A stretch of 64,000 nucleotides of DNA from Trichobilharzia szidati (taxonomy: Eukaryota; Platyhelminthes; Trematoda; Strigeidida; Schistosomatidae). The notes beneath the pieces were generated by a model. That model was not told the DNA's origin. It did no database searches and was given only the letters and a program-made list of their open reading frames with translations. Positions 39,301 to 46,028 of the stretch are shown here, one piece after another (the stretch's first letter is position 1; each line of letters starts with the position of its first letter). The stretch covers positions 119,727,329 through 119,791,328 of the forward strand of contig OX235271.1 in assembly GCA_944472155.2 (NCBI GenBank). The letters are read 5' to 3'. The position numbers and the translations under genes were made by a program.

Positions 39301-42300
39301 TAGTATTATAATTAACCATTGATGTATTTCTTCAGTAGCTTTACATGTTGAGACGTTTTCATGTAATCACAATTATTTTTTAAACCACAGTTAACTATTT
39401 CACTGTAATTTAACTACTTTATCTGTAGTTAATATTTGTTATTTCACTTTCTCCATATAGAAAATTATTCGCACTTAACGTTATTTTGATAGGTACATAT
39501 TATCATTTTATTATTATGATTGCCTTGGGTTCCGAGTGGAACATGGGGATTCAAAAATACATCTCCACTTTGTTCTATTTTCTGCCGTTCTCTGCAGCTG
39601 AGTCCACGATTGCCCATAATCTCTCATCTCTTCCTCACACGATCTCCTCCATGTCACCCTCGCACCAACGACCCACTCGTCAATTCCCATCGGGATTCCA
39701 CTCGAGCGTTGGCCTGCATTGCGCGCGATGTCATTCGACGTTTCCTGAACTTATGCCTAATCCATGTCCACTTTCTCCAACATATTTGTTAAGCGATCGG
39801 TTCGTGGTTGGTTTGTTGCCAGAGTTTCTTGTTACTACTTCTTTCTAGCCATTCGATCTTCAGTATGGAGACAGCGAAGGCAGCTGTTGATTAAAGTCTG
39901 TAACTTGTTGGAAATCCTTTTCGTGACGCACAGTGCAAGTTTCTGACCCGTTTAGAAGAACCGACAGACTGACTCCACATTTGTGTTGGAAATATAAATC
40001 TTGTTGTGTATGCTGGCTGAGTGCAGAAGATTTCCACACTGACTTCAGAGTGATGAAGGTCTGTCTTGTCTTTCCGATCCTAGTTTTGACATCCCCAACC
40101 ACCATGTCGTCTGTAGTTGAAACGACGCTTCCCAGATAAGCGAAGGAGGTAACCTCTGTGAAATCTCTCCCGTTGATGGTGATTGGTGCTGATTGTCGTT
40201 GTTGTTGGCTGGTTATCTTCATCACCTCTGTTTTCTCTGTGTTCACCTGGAGTCCTGTCTTCGCTGCCTGCTTCTTCTGACAGTTTGTTGATTTTCACCT
40301 GCAAGTCTTCGAGTTTGTGTGACATTAGACATAAATCATCCGAAATGTGCGAAATGCAGATCTCCTAGAGTCTTCTTATCGGTGGTCCAGTGAATTCCTG
40401 TCTTCTCACTACCCATGCAGAGTTTGACGCATAACCCAGTCCACCACAATTAAGAATATCATCGGTGATAAGAAGCAGACAACCTTGTCTTAGTCCTGTA
40501 TTCACTTGGGACGCCTCTCTGAGTTTTGCGTTGTGGATCACCTGACACGGTGCGCTGTCATACGGATGTTGAATGAGGTTGATAAAGACTTGGGCAGTGC
40601 ACGCAGCAGTGTTGAAGCAGTTTCCGAATTACTTCTCGGTCAACTCTTTTGATGGCGTTTCGAAGTCGATGAATTTAGGTTACAGGTTTGATTGTCATTC
40701 TACGCAAATATAAATTTATTAAGTCCAGAAAATATTTTTTTCGCTTTTAATTTACTAATCAGTGAGGTGTAAAACTCAAATACGGACACTTGTATTCTTG
40801 TTTAATAATCTGATGTTGAATGATATTCCTTACTGAATGAAAAATCAATTTATTGTTTCAAATGGATTAGTGCATATAGACAGCAGAGCTACATAAGTAT
40901 GAGTCTTTAAGACCTCACTTTGAAGGATTATATTAATATTCCCTACATTACATTACTTATTAACAAAAAGAAAACTTGTTGACACATACTTGTTCTGGGA
41001 CTGGTTTAAGCGGTGGAAAACCGAAAGCTGAGATCAAAGCTTTGACTGCTTCCCAGCCTACACCATGCATAGGTGTATAAACAAAAGGCATCTGACATTT
41101 CTGGTTTTCAGATCTAAAAATATGAGGTAGTAGGGGTATGAAAGAGAATAGAAAAATAAAATCATACTATATGTCAATGTGGTTTCAAGTTGCAGATCAA
41201 CTACACATGTGAGTATAAAAACTGTTATTTACTTTAGAATTACAAGCCACCCCATAGATTCTCAGCACACAACTCTGAACAGAAGTGCGTCAGTTTAAGC
41301 CGCCACAATCCTTATAGAACATAAACGTGGAGAAAAGAAAAAAGGCAATTCAAAAGAAATTTAATCAGCAGATATGTACGGTAGAAAGAATAATTATGTA
41401 GGGAAGCACGAGGATTTAATGAATTTAGGATATCACAAAGAGTAAATGTATCTGCGCCATTGAGAACGATTATGAGCCGTATTACCAATAGTCTCCAAGT
41501 ATTGTTTATCAGCGTTTCGTGGACCCCCATTCTACTCCACCCTACGTGACTCAAGCCTGCAATCCAGGAATTCGTGAATTGACACCATATATTGGTTTCA
41601 CTATCCCTTAGTTCTTTCCAAACTGATCCTATACTGGTCAACATTGCTCGATGAGGAAAGACATAACATGACATTCCTAAAGTGTCCCATTCATCTCAGT
41701 CTACGCAGTTTCACAGTCTCATCACTTGACATTCCATACTCTACGCCTGACCATCGTTATTATTCAAAATATCATACCACTTAATACGTGCCAAGAAAAG
41801 CATTTCGAATAGCCTGCTACAAACATTCACTAACAGAAGCCTCCAATCGACATTGAAGATCAGATGACCAGAAAGAATAGGCAACAGGAAACTCTTACAA
41901 CCAACCGACCAACCAAACACCTATCGCCCAACAAATATTCAGAATGAAATGGAGATGGATAGGCCATATCCTGATAAAACCGTTGAGTGACATCATATAC
42001 GAATCTCTCAAGATGAAGCCGAATGGGAAGCGATGAGTTGAACATGGGTCTGAAGGTGATGTGGAGATGATGTGAGGAGGAGATGAAGACTTGTGAACAA
42101 CCGTAGAGACATCTAAAATGGAGTGCAGACAACCGGGTGAAGTTTAGATGTACTGTTGAAGCCCTATGTTTTACTTGCAACCCAAGGGAATAATAATAAA
42201 GCGGGAGATAGGACGTAAATATCTATGGTCAAAAAAGCTAGCCTCTTCATATCCTCTATTTCAACGGTCAATTCTCACAGTGAACTGCTGTGCAGTACAC

Positions 42301-43871
42301 ACTTCATTAGATAGGTATACTGTGATTATAAACATTGTTATCGAAAGGAAAAATAAAATCTTATGAAATTGATAATCAGATAACAACCAGTGTTGTAATG
42401 CTGTATTCATTTTTAATTAATATCTGTTAGAGAAGCTATACAATAGTGCTAATCAACAAAATGTTTCAACACTATTAGTAACTACACTTAATGTTGGATG
42501 TTAAATATCCATTATCATCTCTAAATTGTTCCTACATCATACCACATTTAAAGATATTAATTTTATGCTTAAAAAATAGCTGAATAATCCTGTCTTCGAC
42601 TGAACTACTCAGTGAAAGGATATTCGTATGATAGACAAGGTAAGAACTTAGATGCAACTTTCTACAGGGTACTAACATGTATCTAATGCGTTTACAGGGA
42701 TATCGACCAGTTTACTCCAGTTACTTCATACTGAAGTAGGATGACTTCATAAAAGTAATAATATGAACGAACAAAATTAGCTGATTCAATCCTAGGGCAG
42801 AACAGTTGAAGAGAGTTTTGTTAGGCGAATTCAAGAATGAGACAAACATAACATCCACTTTCATCAAGAACTTGTACGAACTTCAAGGTGAACTGTTAAT
42901 TACATATTAACTTAAACCTTGATTTACATGTCATTGTTTGAATTCATTCAAGTGATGGGACTGCTTTTAGAACGTGGTGACATTACAGAACAAACAAATA
43001 TAACTTACTCTGTAAAACATAGTTTGCTTTTTTGTAGTTTACAGTAGGTTTCCAAAATTCCAGGCATTGGATCAATGCATAAAGAATTTTTCTCTACAGA
43101 TTCCAAATTCCACGATGACTCCGAAGGAACTAAACTTTGAAGGATACATTCTGATATACCCTTGTCATGGGGACTGGTTATCTGACATCCATTTGACCAA
43201 TAAACCTTAAAGACAATTGACAAACTAACACAGCTTACCTTGTAACCGTTATCATCCTTTGGATTATGTGATGCAGTTACCATAACACCTAGAGAAGTCT
43301 TGAAATGTGTGACGCCAAATGCCACCAAAGGAGTTGGCAATGCATCTCTAAATAGGTAGACTTTGCAAGCAGCATTAAGAAATACATTAGCAACGATAAA
43401 CGCCCACCTAAAATCATTGAAGTAATTTGGTTTAAAAAGTAAATGAAAAATTACTTCCTGCTATTGTGGCGAGCATCATAACCTACTATAATTCCATCGG
43501 ACATTAGATTTGAGAATACTTTTAGTGAATATTTAAGTAATCCCTTCAAGTGGTCAAAGAATACACTTAATTTCGGTTACCTGAGTTGTTTGTATAATTG
43601 TTAAATCATTCATCTGAGAAAATCCCGGACCCATTTTTGCTCGTAATCCTGCAATATGTCAGCAAAATTTTATTATGCAAACCAGCAGTTCCAAAAGCCA
43701 TTCTTTTGAGTAATATCTTTTTTAAATTATCCCATTCTCCTTTATCCTTCATTGACTGAATTTGTGAGCGCGTAACTTCATTCTTCAGTGATGAACAAAT
43801 AAAACCAGTAAAACACCCACCTTATCATATTTCATCCATTCTTCTACAGCTGTAGCTAGTTTACTGTCCAT
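12963..43871 (-). CDS. PGM2: PGM2-type phosphoglucomutase/phosphopentomutase, 14 coding exons, 600 aa
   Basis: Alpha-D-phosphohexomutase family enzyme. It should interconvert ribose-1-P/ribose-5-P or glucose-1-P/glucose-6-P in the cytosol through a phosphoserine intermediate, feeding nucleoside salvage, the pentose pathway and glycogen metabolism. The joined exons (high to low coordinate) are 43821-43871, 43683-43782, 43581-43648, 43455-43543, 43239-43407, 43009-43205, 40990-41113, 38691-38854, 31626-31720, 29285-29461, 28321-28450, 20235-20433, 16937-17070 and 12963-13068. They total 1803 nt, exactly 601 codons with the stop. Every junction is GT..AG and keeps frame. Landmarks: catalytic serine loop [13 protein letters not shown] (Ser149), metal loop DPDADR (307-312), sugar-binding GFKW (385-388) and FEEAIG, and C-terminal phosphate loop RTSGTEPK (545-552). 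The length is close to human PGM2 (about 612). The ATG at 43871 gives the expected short N-terminus and is the only start seen. All key residues are present. It could act instead as a glucose-1,6-bisphosphate synthase (PGM2L1-like); sequence alone does not separate these. Confidence 0.95.
14185..14844 (+). repeat. 660 bp duplicated segment, copy P1 (PGM2 intron 13)
   Basis: Matches 32415-33075 in the same orientation. Only two differences were found: a one-base indel near 14266 and one substitution near 14468. The sequence outside both ends is unrelated. The segment has no recognisable domain, terminal repeat or tail, so its class is unknown. Confidence 0.9.
14845..16936. other. Rest of PGM2 intron 13
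   Basis: No identified element. A 102-codon open frame on the minus strand (16271-16579) shows no domain and is not supported as a gene. Confidence 0.4.
16937..17070 (-). CDS. PGM2: PGM2 coding exon 13 (residues 522-566), phosphate loop
   Basis: Encodes [17 protein letters not shown], the C-terminal phosphate-binding loop (human [16 protein letters not shown]). Donor GTAAGC, phase 2. Confidence 0.95.
17840..18310. mobile_element. Possible MITE bounded by R-type inverted repeats (intron 12)
   Basis: The right end (about 18229-18308) is the R repeat also seen at 9923-10002. The left end (about 17845-17884) carries its reverse complement (ACAGTGTTATACAGTAAC and ATTTTGATAAAATCATAC). This gives an element of about 0.45 kb with terminal inverted repeats. 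The outer ends and target duplication are not resolved. Confidence 0.45.
18935..19170 (+). mobile_element. Hammerhead-bearing interspersed repeat (PGM2 intron 12)
   Basis: About 235 bp. Its 3' part (CTAGCACGACACCTAGGTCC, CTTCCTGCC, CTAATATCA) recurs, truncated, at 45168-45232. The ribozyme-like core is annotated separately. The 5' limit is a guess. Confidence 0.5.
19093..19137 (+). ncRNA. Minimal type I hammerhead ribozyme motif
   Basis: Stem I is GCCTTG (19093-19098) with CAAGAC (19132-19137), one mismatch. The core CTGACGA (19099-19105) fits CUGANGA. Stem II is GTGCTA/TAGCAC (19106-19111/19114-19119), a perfect 6 bp with a 2-base loop. GACA (19120-19123) stands where GAAA is required. Stem III is a 2 bp CC/GG with a UA loop, then the GTC cleavage triplet at 19129-19131. 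The sister copy at 45 kb has GAAA and the compensated CAAGGC. This copy is therefore probably inactive, but the fold is diagnostic. Confidence 0.6.
19805..20060 (+). mobile_element. tRNA-headed SINE, family 3 (intron 12)
   Basis: TTGTCTAGTGGATAACGCC followed by GGTTTGAGCTTCGGTGGGAG looks like a decayed tRNA A-box/B-box pair. CACCCACTGAGGAAAAC after it resembles an SM-alpha hammerhead from which stem II has been lost. Shares GGCGTTTG and the post-B-box region with 25478-25640. Confidence 0.45.
20235..20433 (-). CDS. PGM2: PGM2 coding exon 12 (residues 455-521)
   Basis: Encodes [19 protein letters not shown] and [13 protein letters not shown], domain III to IV of the family (human YGYHITKASYF, IRDLTTGYDD). 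Donor GTAATT, phase 0. Confidence 0.93.
20434..21724. other. Start of PGM2 intron 11, unassigned
   Basis: No recognisable element in this part of the 7.9 kb intron. Confidence 0.4.
21725..23675 (-). mobile_element. RTE (SR2-type) LINE copy F, 5'-truncated (PGM2 intron 11)
   Basis: Runs from a (TTA)n-flanked tail (GAACATAGGGCTTCAGCC on the plus strand) to just past the RT start, where it jumps to a small piece near the endonuclease end (GSDH-like, about 23655-23675). It is more intact than the other RTE copies and is not part of the shared-tract set. Confidence 0.9.
22309..23637 (-). pseudogene. RTE reverse transcriptase remnant of copy F
   Basis: An open stretch of 346 codons (22597-23637) covers the pre-RT linker and [48 protein letters not shown] and [13 protein letters not shown]. 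It ends at a TGA (22597-22599) where relatives have Trp. The frame continues in register to [18 protein letters not shown], where the catalytic FADD is FAND, and is then lost by an insertion near 22345. In active copies this enzyme would perform target-primed reverse transcription. This copy is dead. Confidence 0.9.
24172..24290 (-). mobile_element. RTE LINE 3' tail fragment
   Basis: The plus strand reads TGTTCCCAATGGAGCATAGG and GCTGAGCCCACAGTTGCCCA, the complement of the RTE 3' end. Only about 120 bp remain. Confidence 0.75.
24558..24687 (+). repeat. 130 bp interspersed repeat, copy Q1 (intron 11)
   Basis: Matches 25766-25895 over 130 bp with four substitutions. It may extend upstream to about 24291. 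The open frame through it has no recognised domain. Confidence 0.75.
25478..25640 (+). mobile_element. tRNA-headed SINE fragment, family 3
   Basis: TTGGCGTTTGAA and GTTCGAGTCTCAGTGGGG correspond to the B-box part of the element at 19805-20060. The A-box end is missing. Confidence 0.4.
25766..25895 (+). repeat. 130 bp interspersed repeat, copy Q2 (intron 11)
   Basis: Second copy of Q1, same orientation, about 1.1 kb away. The two copies share both ends. Confidence 0.75.
25896..27276. other. PGM2 intron 11, unassigned
   Basis: Nothing recognisable. Confidence 0.4.
27277..27326. repeat. (TC)n(TA)n compound microsatellite
   Basis: A CT run of about 25 bases passes directly into a TA run of about 24 bases. 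Confidence 0.95.
27777..28012 (+). mobile_element. Complete tRNA/RTE chimeric SINE (PGM2 intron 11)
   Basis: The head is a tRNA-like unit (27778-27849) with 7 bp acceptor arms GCGTCGG/CCGACGC, A box TGGCACAGTGG and B box GGTTCAATACC; both boxes fit the pol III consensus. The body (GGTAAAGAGGGAAGG, GGCTAGCAACCCCACC, CAGAAACTTC) resembles the 5' leader of the RTE LINE at 33100-33190. The tail GAAGCCCTATGTTCCACTGG is the RTE 3' end. It presumably uses RTE enzymes in trans. Confidence 0.8.
28321..28450 (-). CDS. PGM2: PGM2 coding exon 11 (residues 412-455)
   Basis: Encodes [18 protein letters not shown], equal to LDKDGVSAAVISAELASF of human PGM2. Donor GTAAGT, phase 2, followed by the largest intron (7887 nt). 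Confidence 0.94.
28988..29133 (-). mobile_element. RTE LINE 3' tail fragment (PGM2 intron 10)
   Basis: The plus strand reads CTGAGTGGAACACAGGGCTT and CACGGTTGCCCACAAGTCCT, the complement of the RTE tail. Very similar to the tail at 42060-42200. Confidence 0.75.
29285..29461 (-). CDS. PGM2: PGM2 coding exon 10 (residues 353-412), sugar-binding loop
   Basis: Encodes [24 protein letters not shown] (GFKW is the substrate-specificity loop) and IFAFEEAIG. This is the most conserved stretch of the protein. Donor GTAAGG, phase 1. Confidence 0.95.
29462..31625. other. PGM2 intron 9, unassigned
   Basis: No classified repeat. The open frames here (for example 30166-30513) are AT-rich and lack domains. 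Confidence 0.4.
31626..31720 (-). CDS. PGM2: PGM2 coding exon 9 (residues 321-353)
   Basis: Encodes [18 protein letters not shown], matching human WRVFSGNELGALLGWW. The donor GTACGT was chosen because it joins in frame to exon 10 (phase 1). Confidence 0.92.
32415..33075 (+). repeat. 660 bp duplicated segment, copy P2 (PGM2 intron 8)
   Basis: Near-identical to 14185-14844. It ends six bases before the 5' end of the RTE copy at 33082, so P and the RTE leader are almost fused here. P1 has no RTE beside it. Confidence 0.9.
33265..33799 (+). pseudogene. RTE endonuclease remnant of copy B
   Basis: [17 protein letters not shown] gives the first catalytic Asn block. LGICKSRW has Lys where the catalytic Glu belongs. 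ILMGDMNAS (about 33770-33797) is the metal/substrate loop in another frame. It carries the same lesions as copy A. Confidence 0.8.
34400..34870 (+). pseudogene. RTE pre-RT linker remnant of copy B
   Basis: Overlapping broken frames read [18 protein letters not shown], then [33 protein letters not shown] and [14 protein letters not shown]. This is the linker and RT start seen more intact in copy F ([30 protein letters not shown]). Confidence 0.8.
35065..35250 (-). mobile_element. SINE, family 2, inserted in RTE copy B
   Basis: The minus strand starts GGTGGCACAGTCGTTAGG (A box) and contains GACCATGCACATGGTCC and GTTCGATCCCATACC (B box). It is the same tRNA head as 27777 minus its first seven bases. 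The tail is different: GATGTCACATGCGGAAAATT and ACGGTGTGGAATCAAGCT, shared with 58125-58182. It interrupts the LINE between GAAGTGAA and CAGGAGTAAG. Confidence 0.75.
35302..36103 (-). mobile_element. Penelope-like element 3' fragment inserted in RTE copy B
   Basis: Inserted between the LINE sequences TATTCTTAATT and GTGATGGACTGGG. It holds the endonuclease end and a 3' region that matches 45480-46025 on the plus strand (for example GAAAATGAATTCG and CTCTTCGCTGAACTA). Confidence 0.75.
35686..36000 (-). pseudogene. Penelope-like GIY-YIG endonuclease fragment
   Basis: The frame reads [20 protein letters not shown], then [20 protein letters not shown] and [26 protein letters not shown] fits the second half of the GIY-YIG nuclease of Penelope-like elements. 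An in-frame TGA lies just before CEARYVGR, and no RT is present upstream, so this is a 5'-truncated copy. Confidence 0.7.
37033..38690. other. Rest of PGM2 intron 8, unassigned
   Basis: AT-rich. No classified repeat or exon seen. A weak palindromic stretch near 38440-38520 was not classifiable. Confidence 0.4.
38691..38854 (-). CDS. PGM2: PGM2 coding exon 8 (residues 267-321), metal loop
   Basis: Encodes [15 protein letters not shown] and the Mg-binding loop NDPDADR (306-312). At 164 nt it is not a multiple of three, so skipping it would shift the frame. The introns on both sides contain inverted RTE copies. Confidence 0.95.
39509..40706 (-). mobile_element. RTE (SR2-type) LINE, 3' half, copy E (PGM2 intron 7)
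   Basis: Minus-strand copy from the RT palm ([14 protein letters not shown], decayed) to the tail CCACTCGGAACCCAAGG with an ATAATAATAA end. Bases 39595-40641 equal 8318-7272 with very few substitutions, including the same inactivating changes. The final tail and the first 60 bp are diverged from that copy. Confidence 0.88.
40990..41113 (-). CDS. PGM2: PGM2 coding exon 7 (residues 225-266)
   Basis: Encodes [19 protein letters not shown], the domain II start (human TSVHGVGHSFV), then PLKPVPEQ. Donor GTATGT, phase 0. Confidence 0.93.
41114..41799. other. PGM2 intron 6, first part, unassigned
   Basis: A 120-codon open frame on the minus strand (41312-41674) has no recognised domain. Its composition suggests a repeat, but no second copy exists in the window. 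Confidence 0.35.
41800..42203 (+). mobile_element. RTE LINE 3' end fragment (PGM2 intron 6)
   Basis: GAAGATCAGATGACCAG, AAATGGAGATGGATAGGCCA, GTTGAAGCCCTATGTTTTAC and a terminal AATAATAATAAAG correspond in order to the last 400 bp of the RTE element. The frame is destroyed. Confidence 0.8.
43009..43205 (-). CDS. PGM2: PGM2 coding exon 6 (residues 160-225)
   Basis: Begins [18 protein letters not shown], the domain I end conserved in PGM2, then a less conserved linker. It is the last exon of the tight 5' cluster. Its donor GTAAGT opens the first large intron (1895 nt). Confidence 0.93.
43239..43407 (-). CDS. PGM2: PGM2 coding exon 5 (residues 103-159), catalytic serine
   Basis: Carries PTPLVAFGV and the active-site loop [13 protein letters not shown], whose serine (residue 149) is phosphorylated during catalysis in this family. 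The donor GTAAGC is followed by a 33 nt intron, the smallest in the gene. Confidence 0.95.
43455..43543 (-). CDS. PGM2: PGM2 coding exon 4 (residues 74-103)
   Basis: Encodes the strand [17 protein letters not shown] equals the FDAR motif of human PGM2. The donor GTAATT was chosen over the nearby AG/GA boundary because only this one restores the frame into exon 5. The following intron is 47 nt. Confidence 0.88.
43581..43648 (-). CDS. PGM2: PGM2 coding exon 3 (residues 51-73)
   Basis: Completes FGTAGLR and continues [15 protein letters not shown], highly similar to animal PGM2 domain I. The donor is GTAACC, phase 0, followed by a 37 nt intron. Confidence 0.9.
43683..43782 (-). CDS. PGM2: PGM2 coding exon 2 (residues 18-51)
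   Basis: Encodes a charged helix ending MAFGTAG, the start of the conserved FGTAGLR motif. The glycine codon is split by a 34 nt intron (donor GTTTGC, acceptor TTGCAG). Confidence 0.9.
43821..43871 (-). CDS. PGM2: PGM2 coding exon 1 (residues 1-17)
   Basis: Starts at the ATG and encodes an acidic N-terminal helix ending WMKYDK, which matches the WLRWDK stretch of animal PGM2. The donor is GTGGGT, phase 0. The following intron is only 38 nt. Confidence 0.9.
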
Positions 43872-43890
43872 TTAACTGATCTAAAAAAAG
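43872..43890 (-). promoter_or_regulatory. Splice or trans-splice acceptor in the PGM2 5'UTR
   Basis: Reading the minus strand, CTTTTTTTAG ends at 43881 and is followed by nine bases and then the ATG. A pyrimidine tract plus AG this close to a start codon is what a spliced-leader acceptor looks like in flukes. It could also be the acceptor of an ordinary 5'UTR intron. No core promoter could be recognised. Confidence 0.5.
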
Positions 43891-45167
43891 CTTCGTTAAT
43901 CAGTAAAACCATGTGAAACTAAAATAGTCCTATTAAAAAGTTTCACAATTAAAATTAATGTAAGATAAGTAGTATCCATTATATTGAATTATATTGACTT
44001 TCATTGGGTGAAATCATTATTGGACGAAAAACTCTTATAGAGTCATAAGAAAAAACACGTACACAGCAAAAATTTTATTTCCTTTGTTAATTATAAATCA
44101 CTGTTTTGGCTAAAAGTGCCTTAGAATACGTCTATACGGCATCTTCCATAAATTAGAATTAAAAGAGAAAAACAAGTACAAACAAATTTACTGGCCTTTA
44201 GAATGTTAAATAGTCCGAACAATCATATAGTTAAAAAATTATGTAGAGCTTAGTAAAACAAAATATTCACATGACTCAGTAAGACATCGTTAAATTAGCT
44301 AATATGATAATTTTAAATAATCGATTTTCCTTTCCAAATATAGAATTAATTATTAAACCATATAGATCTAGAAGATAAGTGTATTTCCCAGCAATTCCAT
44401 AGGAAAACTAGCAGTGAGTTATACCGCTGGGCATTCCTGGGAATTGGTTTTAATCACTACCCACTACTACATAGATTAATTAATTGTCAGCTGTAACGCG
44501 ATTATAGAGGAACTACGATATAGCATTGTCTGGCGAAATTTGCCTTCGGAATGACTTATTTAGATTTATCAAAGGAGATACCTGTTTGAAAGATATTTAA
44601 TAAAGGGACTTTTTCGCAACTGTAACAGATGCAGACAGGAACAAACGAAGATTAATAAACACCATTCTAATGTAGAGCACTGTATCTAAGGCATTTTTAT
44701 CTTGGCAAAACGTCTTCCTTGTAAAATTATATTGGGAGTACGGGATAAGTGGGAGTTTTAAGTTATGTGAACCGGTCCAGTATGATTAAATAAAATTATT
44801 TATAGCATGGGATTGTAATAGGGTTGCAATTTTAACTGTTATTCCAACAGTAAGTGCATAGTGGTGTGAGATATTTAATTTAGAATTAAACAATATGACT
44901 TGCAGTAACAAAGTTGAGAATTTAAAGTTGTAACAAAATACAAATATTTCCCAACGAGCAGAAGGATGATATAACTAACGCTTTAACACTTTATTCAGTT
45001 GTATGAGAGATAGGGGGAATGTAGATCTTTTGGAGTAGTAATTTTTTTCTTCACACTTTAGACTACTAGAATATCCCCAATGCTTTAATATGATAAGCCT
45101 ATTGTGACAATGATAAACCTTTATTTACATTCTTGGATATTTTAACATGAAAGGATCATATGAATGT
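43891..45167. other. Upstream flank of PGM2
   Basis: Presumably contains the promoter, but no TATA or initiator element could be assigned. No repeat recognised. Confidence 0.35.
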
Positions 45168-45232
45168 CACGTGCCAACTAGCACGAAACCTAGGTCCAAG
45201 GCTTCCTGCCGATTGCCTCCAACTATCTAATA
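45168..45232 (+). mobile_element. Truncated hammerhead-bearing repeat
   Basis: Starts inside stem II of the ribozyme (GTGCCAACTAGCAC), then CGAAACCTAGGTCCAAGGC and CTTCCTGCCGATTGCCTCC. It retains GAAA and the GTC cleavage site but lacks the CTGANGA side. Same family as 18935-19170. Confidence 0.6.
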
Positions 45233-45469
45233 TCAAATAACAGGAGATAATTTACAACTGATTGTGAAAAACTAACATTTCCATGTAATAACAGTGGAAG
45301 AATTATATCAAAATGCCACGTGAATAATAACTTGAGTAACGTACTTCAGTAATTCAAGGACCGCTTCAGAACCGTATACAATTTTTTAAAGAACAAGTGA
45401 ACTATGTAAAGCGAAGTAAAGTAAAGCTATACGCAGAGTTTCCCAATGGTTTAAGAATAAATAAGATTT

Positions 45470-46028
45470 CTGTAACCAGTCAAGTACCTTTTCAGTACTG
45501 GTCATTCCATCCCCAAAAAATGCCTCCTTCAAAGTAGTCTACGAAGTGAAGAATAACCTGCCATAGGCGACACGCCTCCGTCTCCTTTGTATTGCTGAAG
45601 CTTTAACTGTTCATTTGGAAAAACCGGAGGTATTCCTACAAAGGAAAATTATTCGACCACTTCTACTATCATGGAGGCAACCTTGTTGATTTCTACTGAC
45701 TTGATGTTTGTGTGCCTGATTTTCTAACTCATAATAACTCTTGTATTTCTTCACAATTCTCACATAATTCCATATCTTCCTTCGTTTCTATATGCATCCT
45801 GATCACAACTCACGCATTAGGTTGTTCATCTTATTGTGTAACTCCATTACACTTATTCAACTTCTTTTATGCATTGACTAACATTAACAACTCATCACTT
45901 TTGTTGCTGCCCTTTCGTGAAAAAATTATATGTAAATGCGATTGTACAGTTAAAGAAAATGAATTCGTAGAAAGGAACCTCTTCGCTGAACTAAGTGTTT
46001 TGTTTTCATTATCGTATGGATGAGGGTT
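45470..46028 (+). mobile_element. Penelope-like element 3' fragment
   Basis: Frames read TGHSIPK, LRLLCIAEALTVHLEKPE and RKIIRPLLLSW, the endonuclease end of the element seen at 35302-36103, followed by the shared 3' region to about 46028. A frameshift near 45520 and the missing upstream part make it non-functional. Confidence 0.7.

Larger units (their letters stand above)
43206..43820 (-). other. Cluster of five micro-introns in PGM2 (33-47 nt)
   Basis: Introns 1-5 are 38, 34, 37, 47 and 33 nt (43783-43820, 43649-43682, 43544-43580, 43408-43454, 43206-43238). The remaining introns are 1895, 2135, 6970, 2164, 834, 7887, 3164 and 3868 nt. Small 5' and large 3' introns are a documented property of schistosome genes. 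Confidence 0.9.

Noticed and set aside
41312..41674. 120-codon ORF on the minus strand as a small gene
   Set aside because: It lies inside a PGM2 intron on the same strand, with no domain and no splice support.
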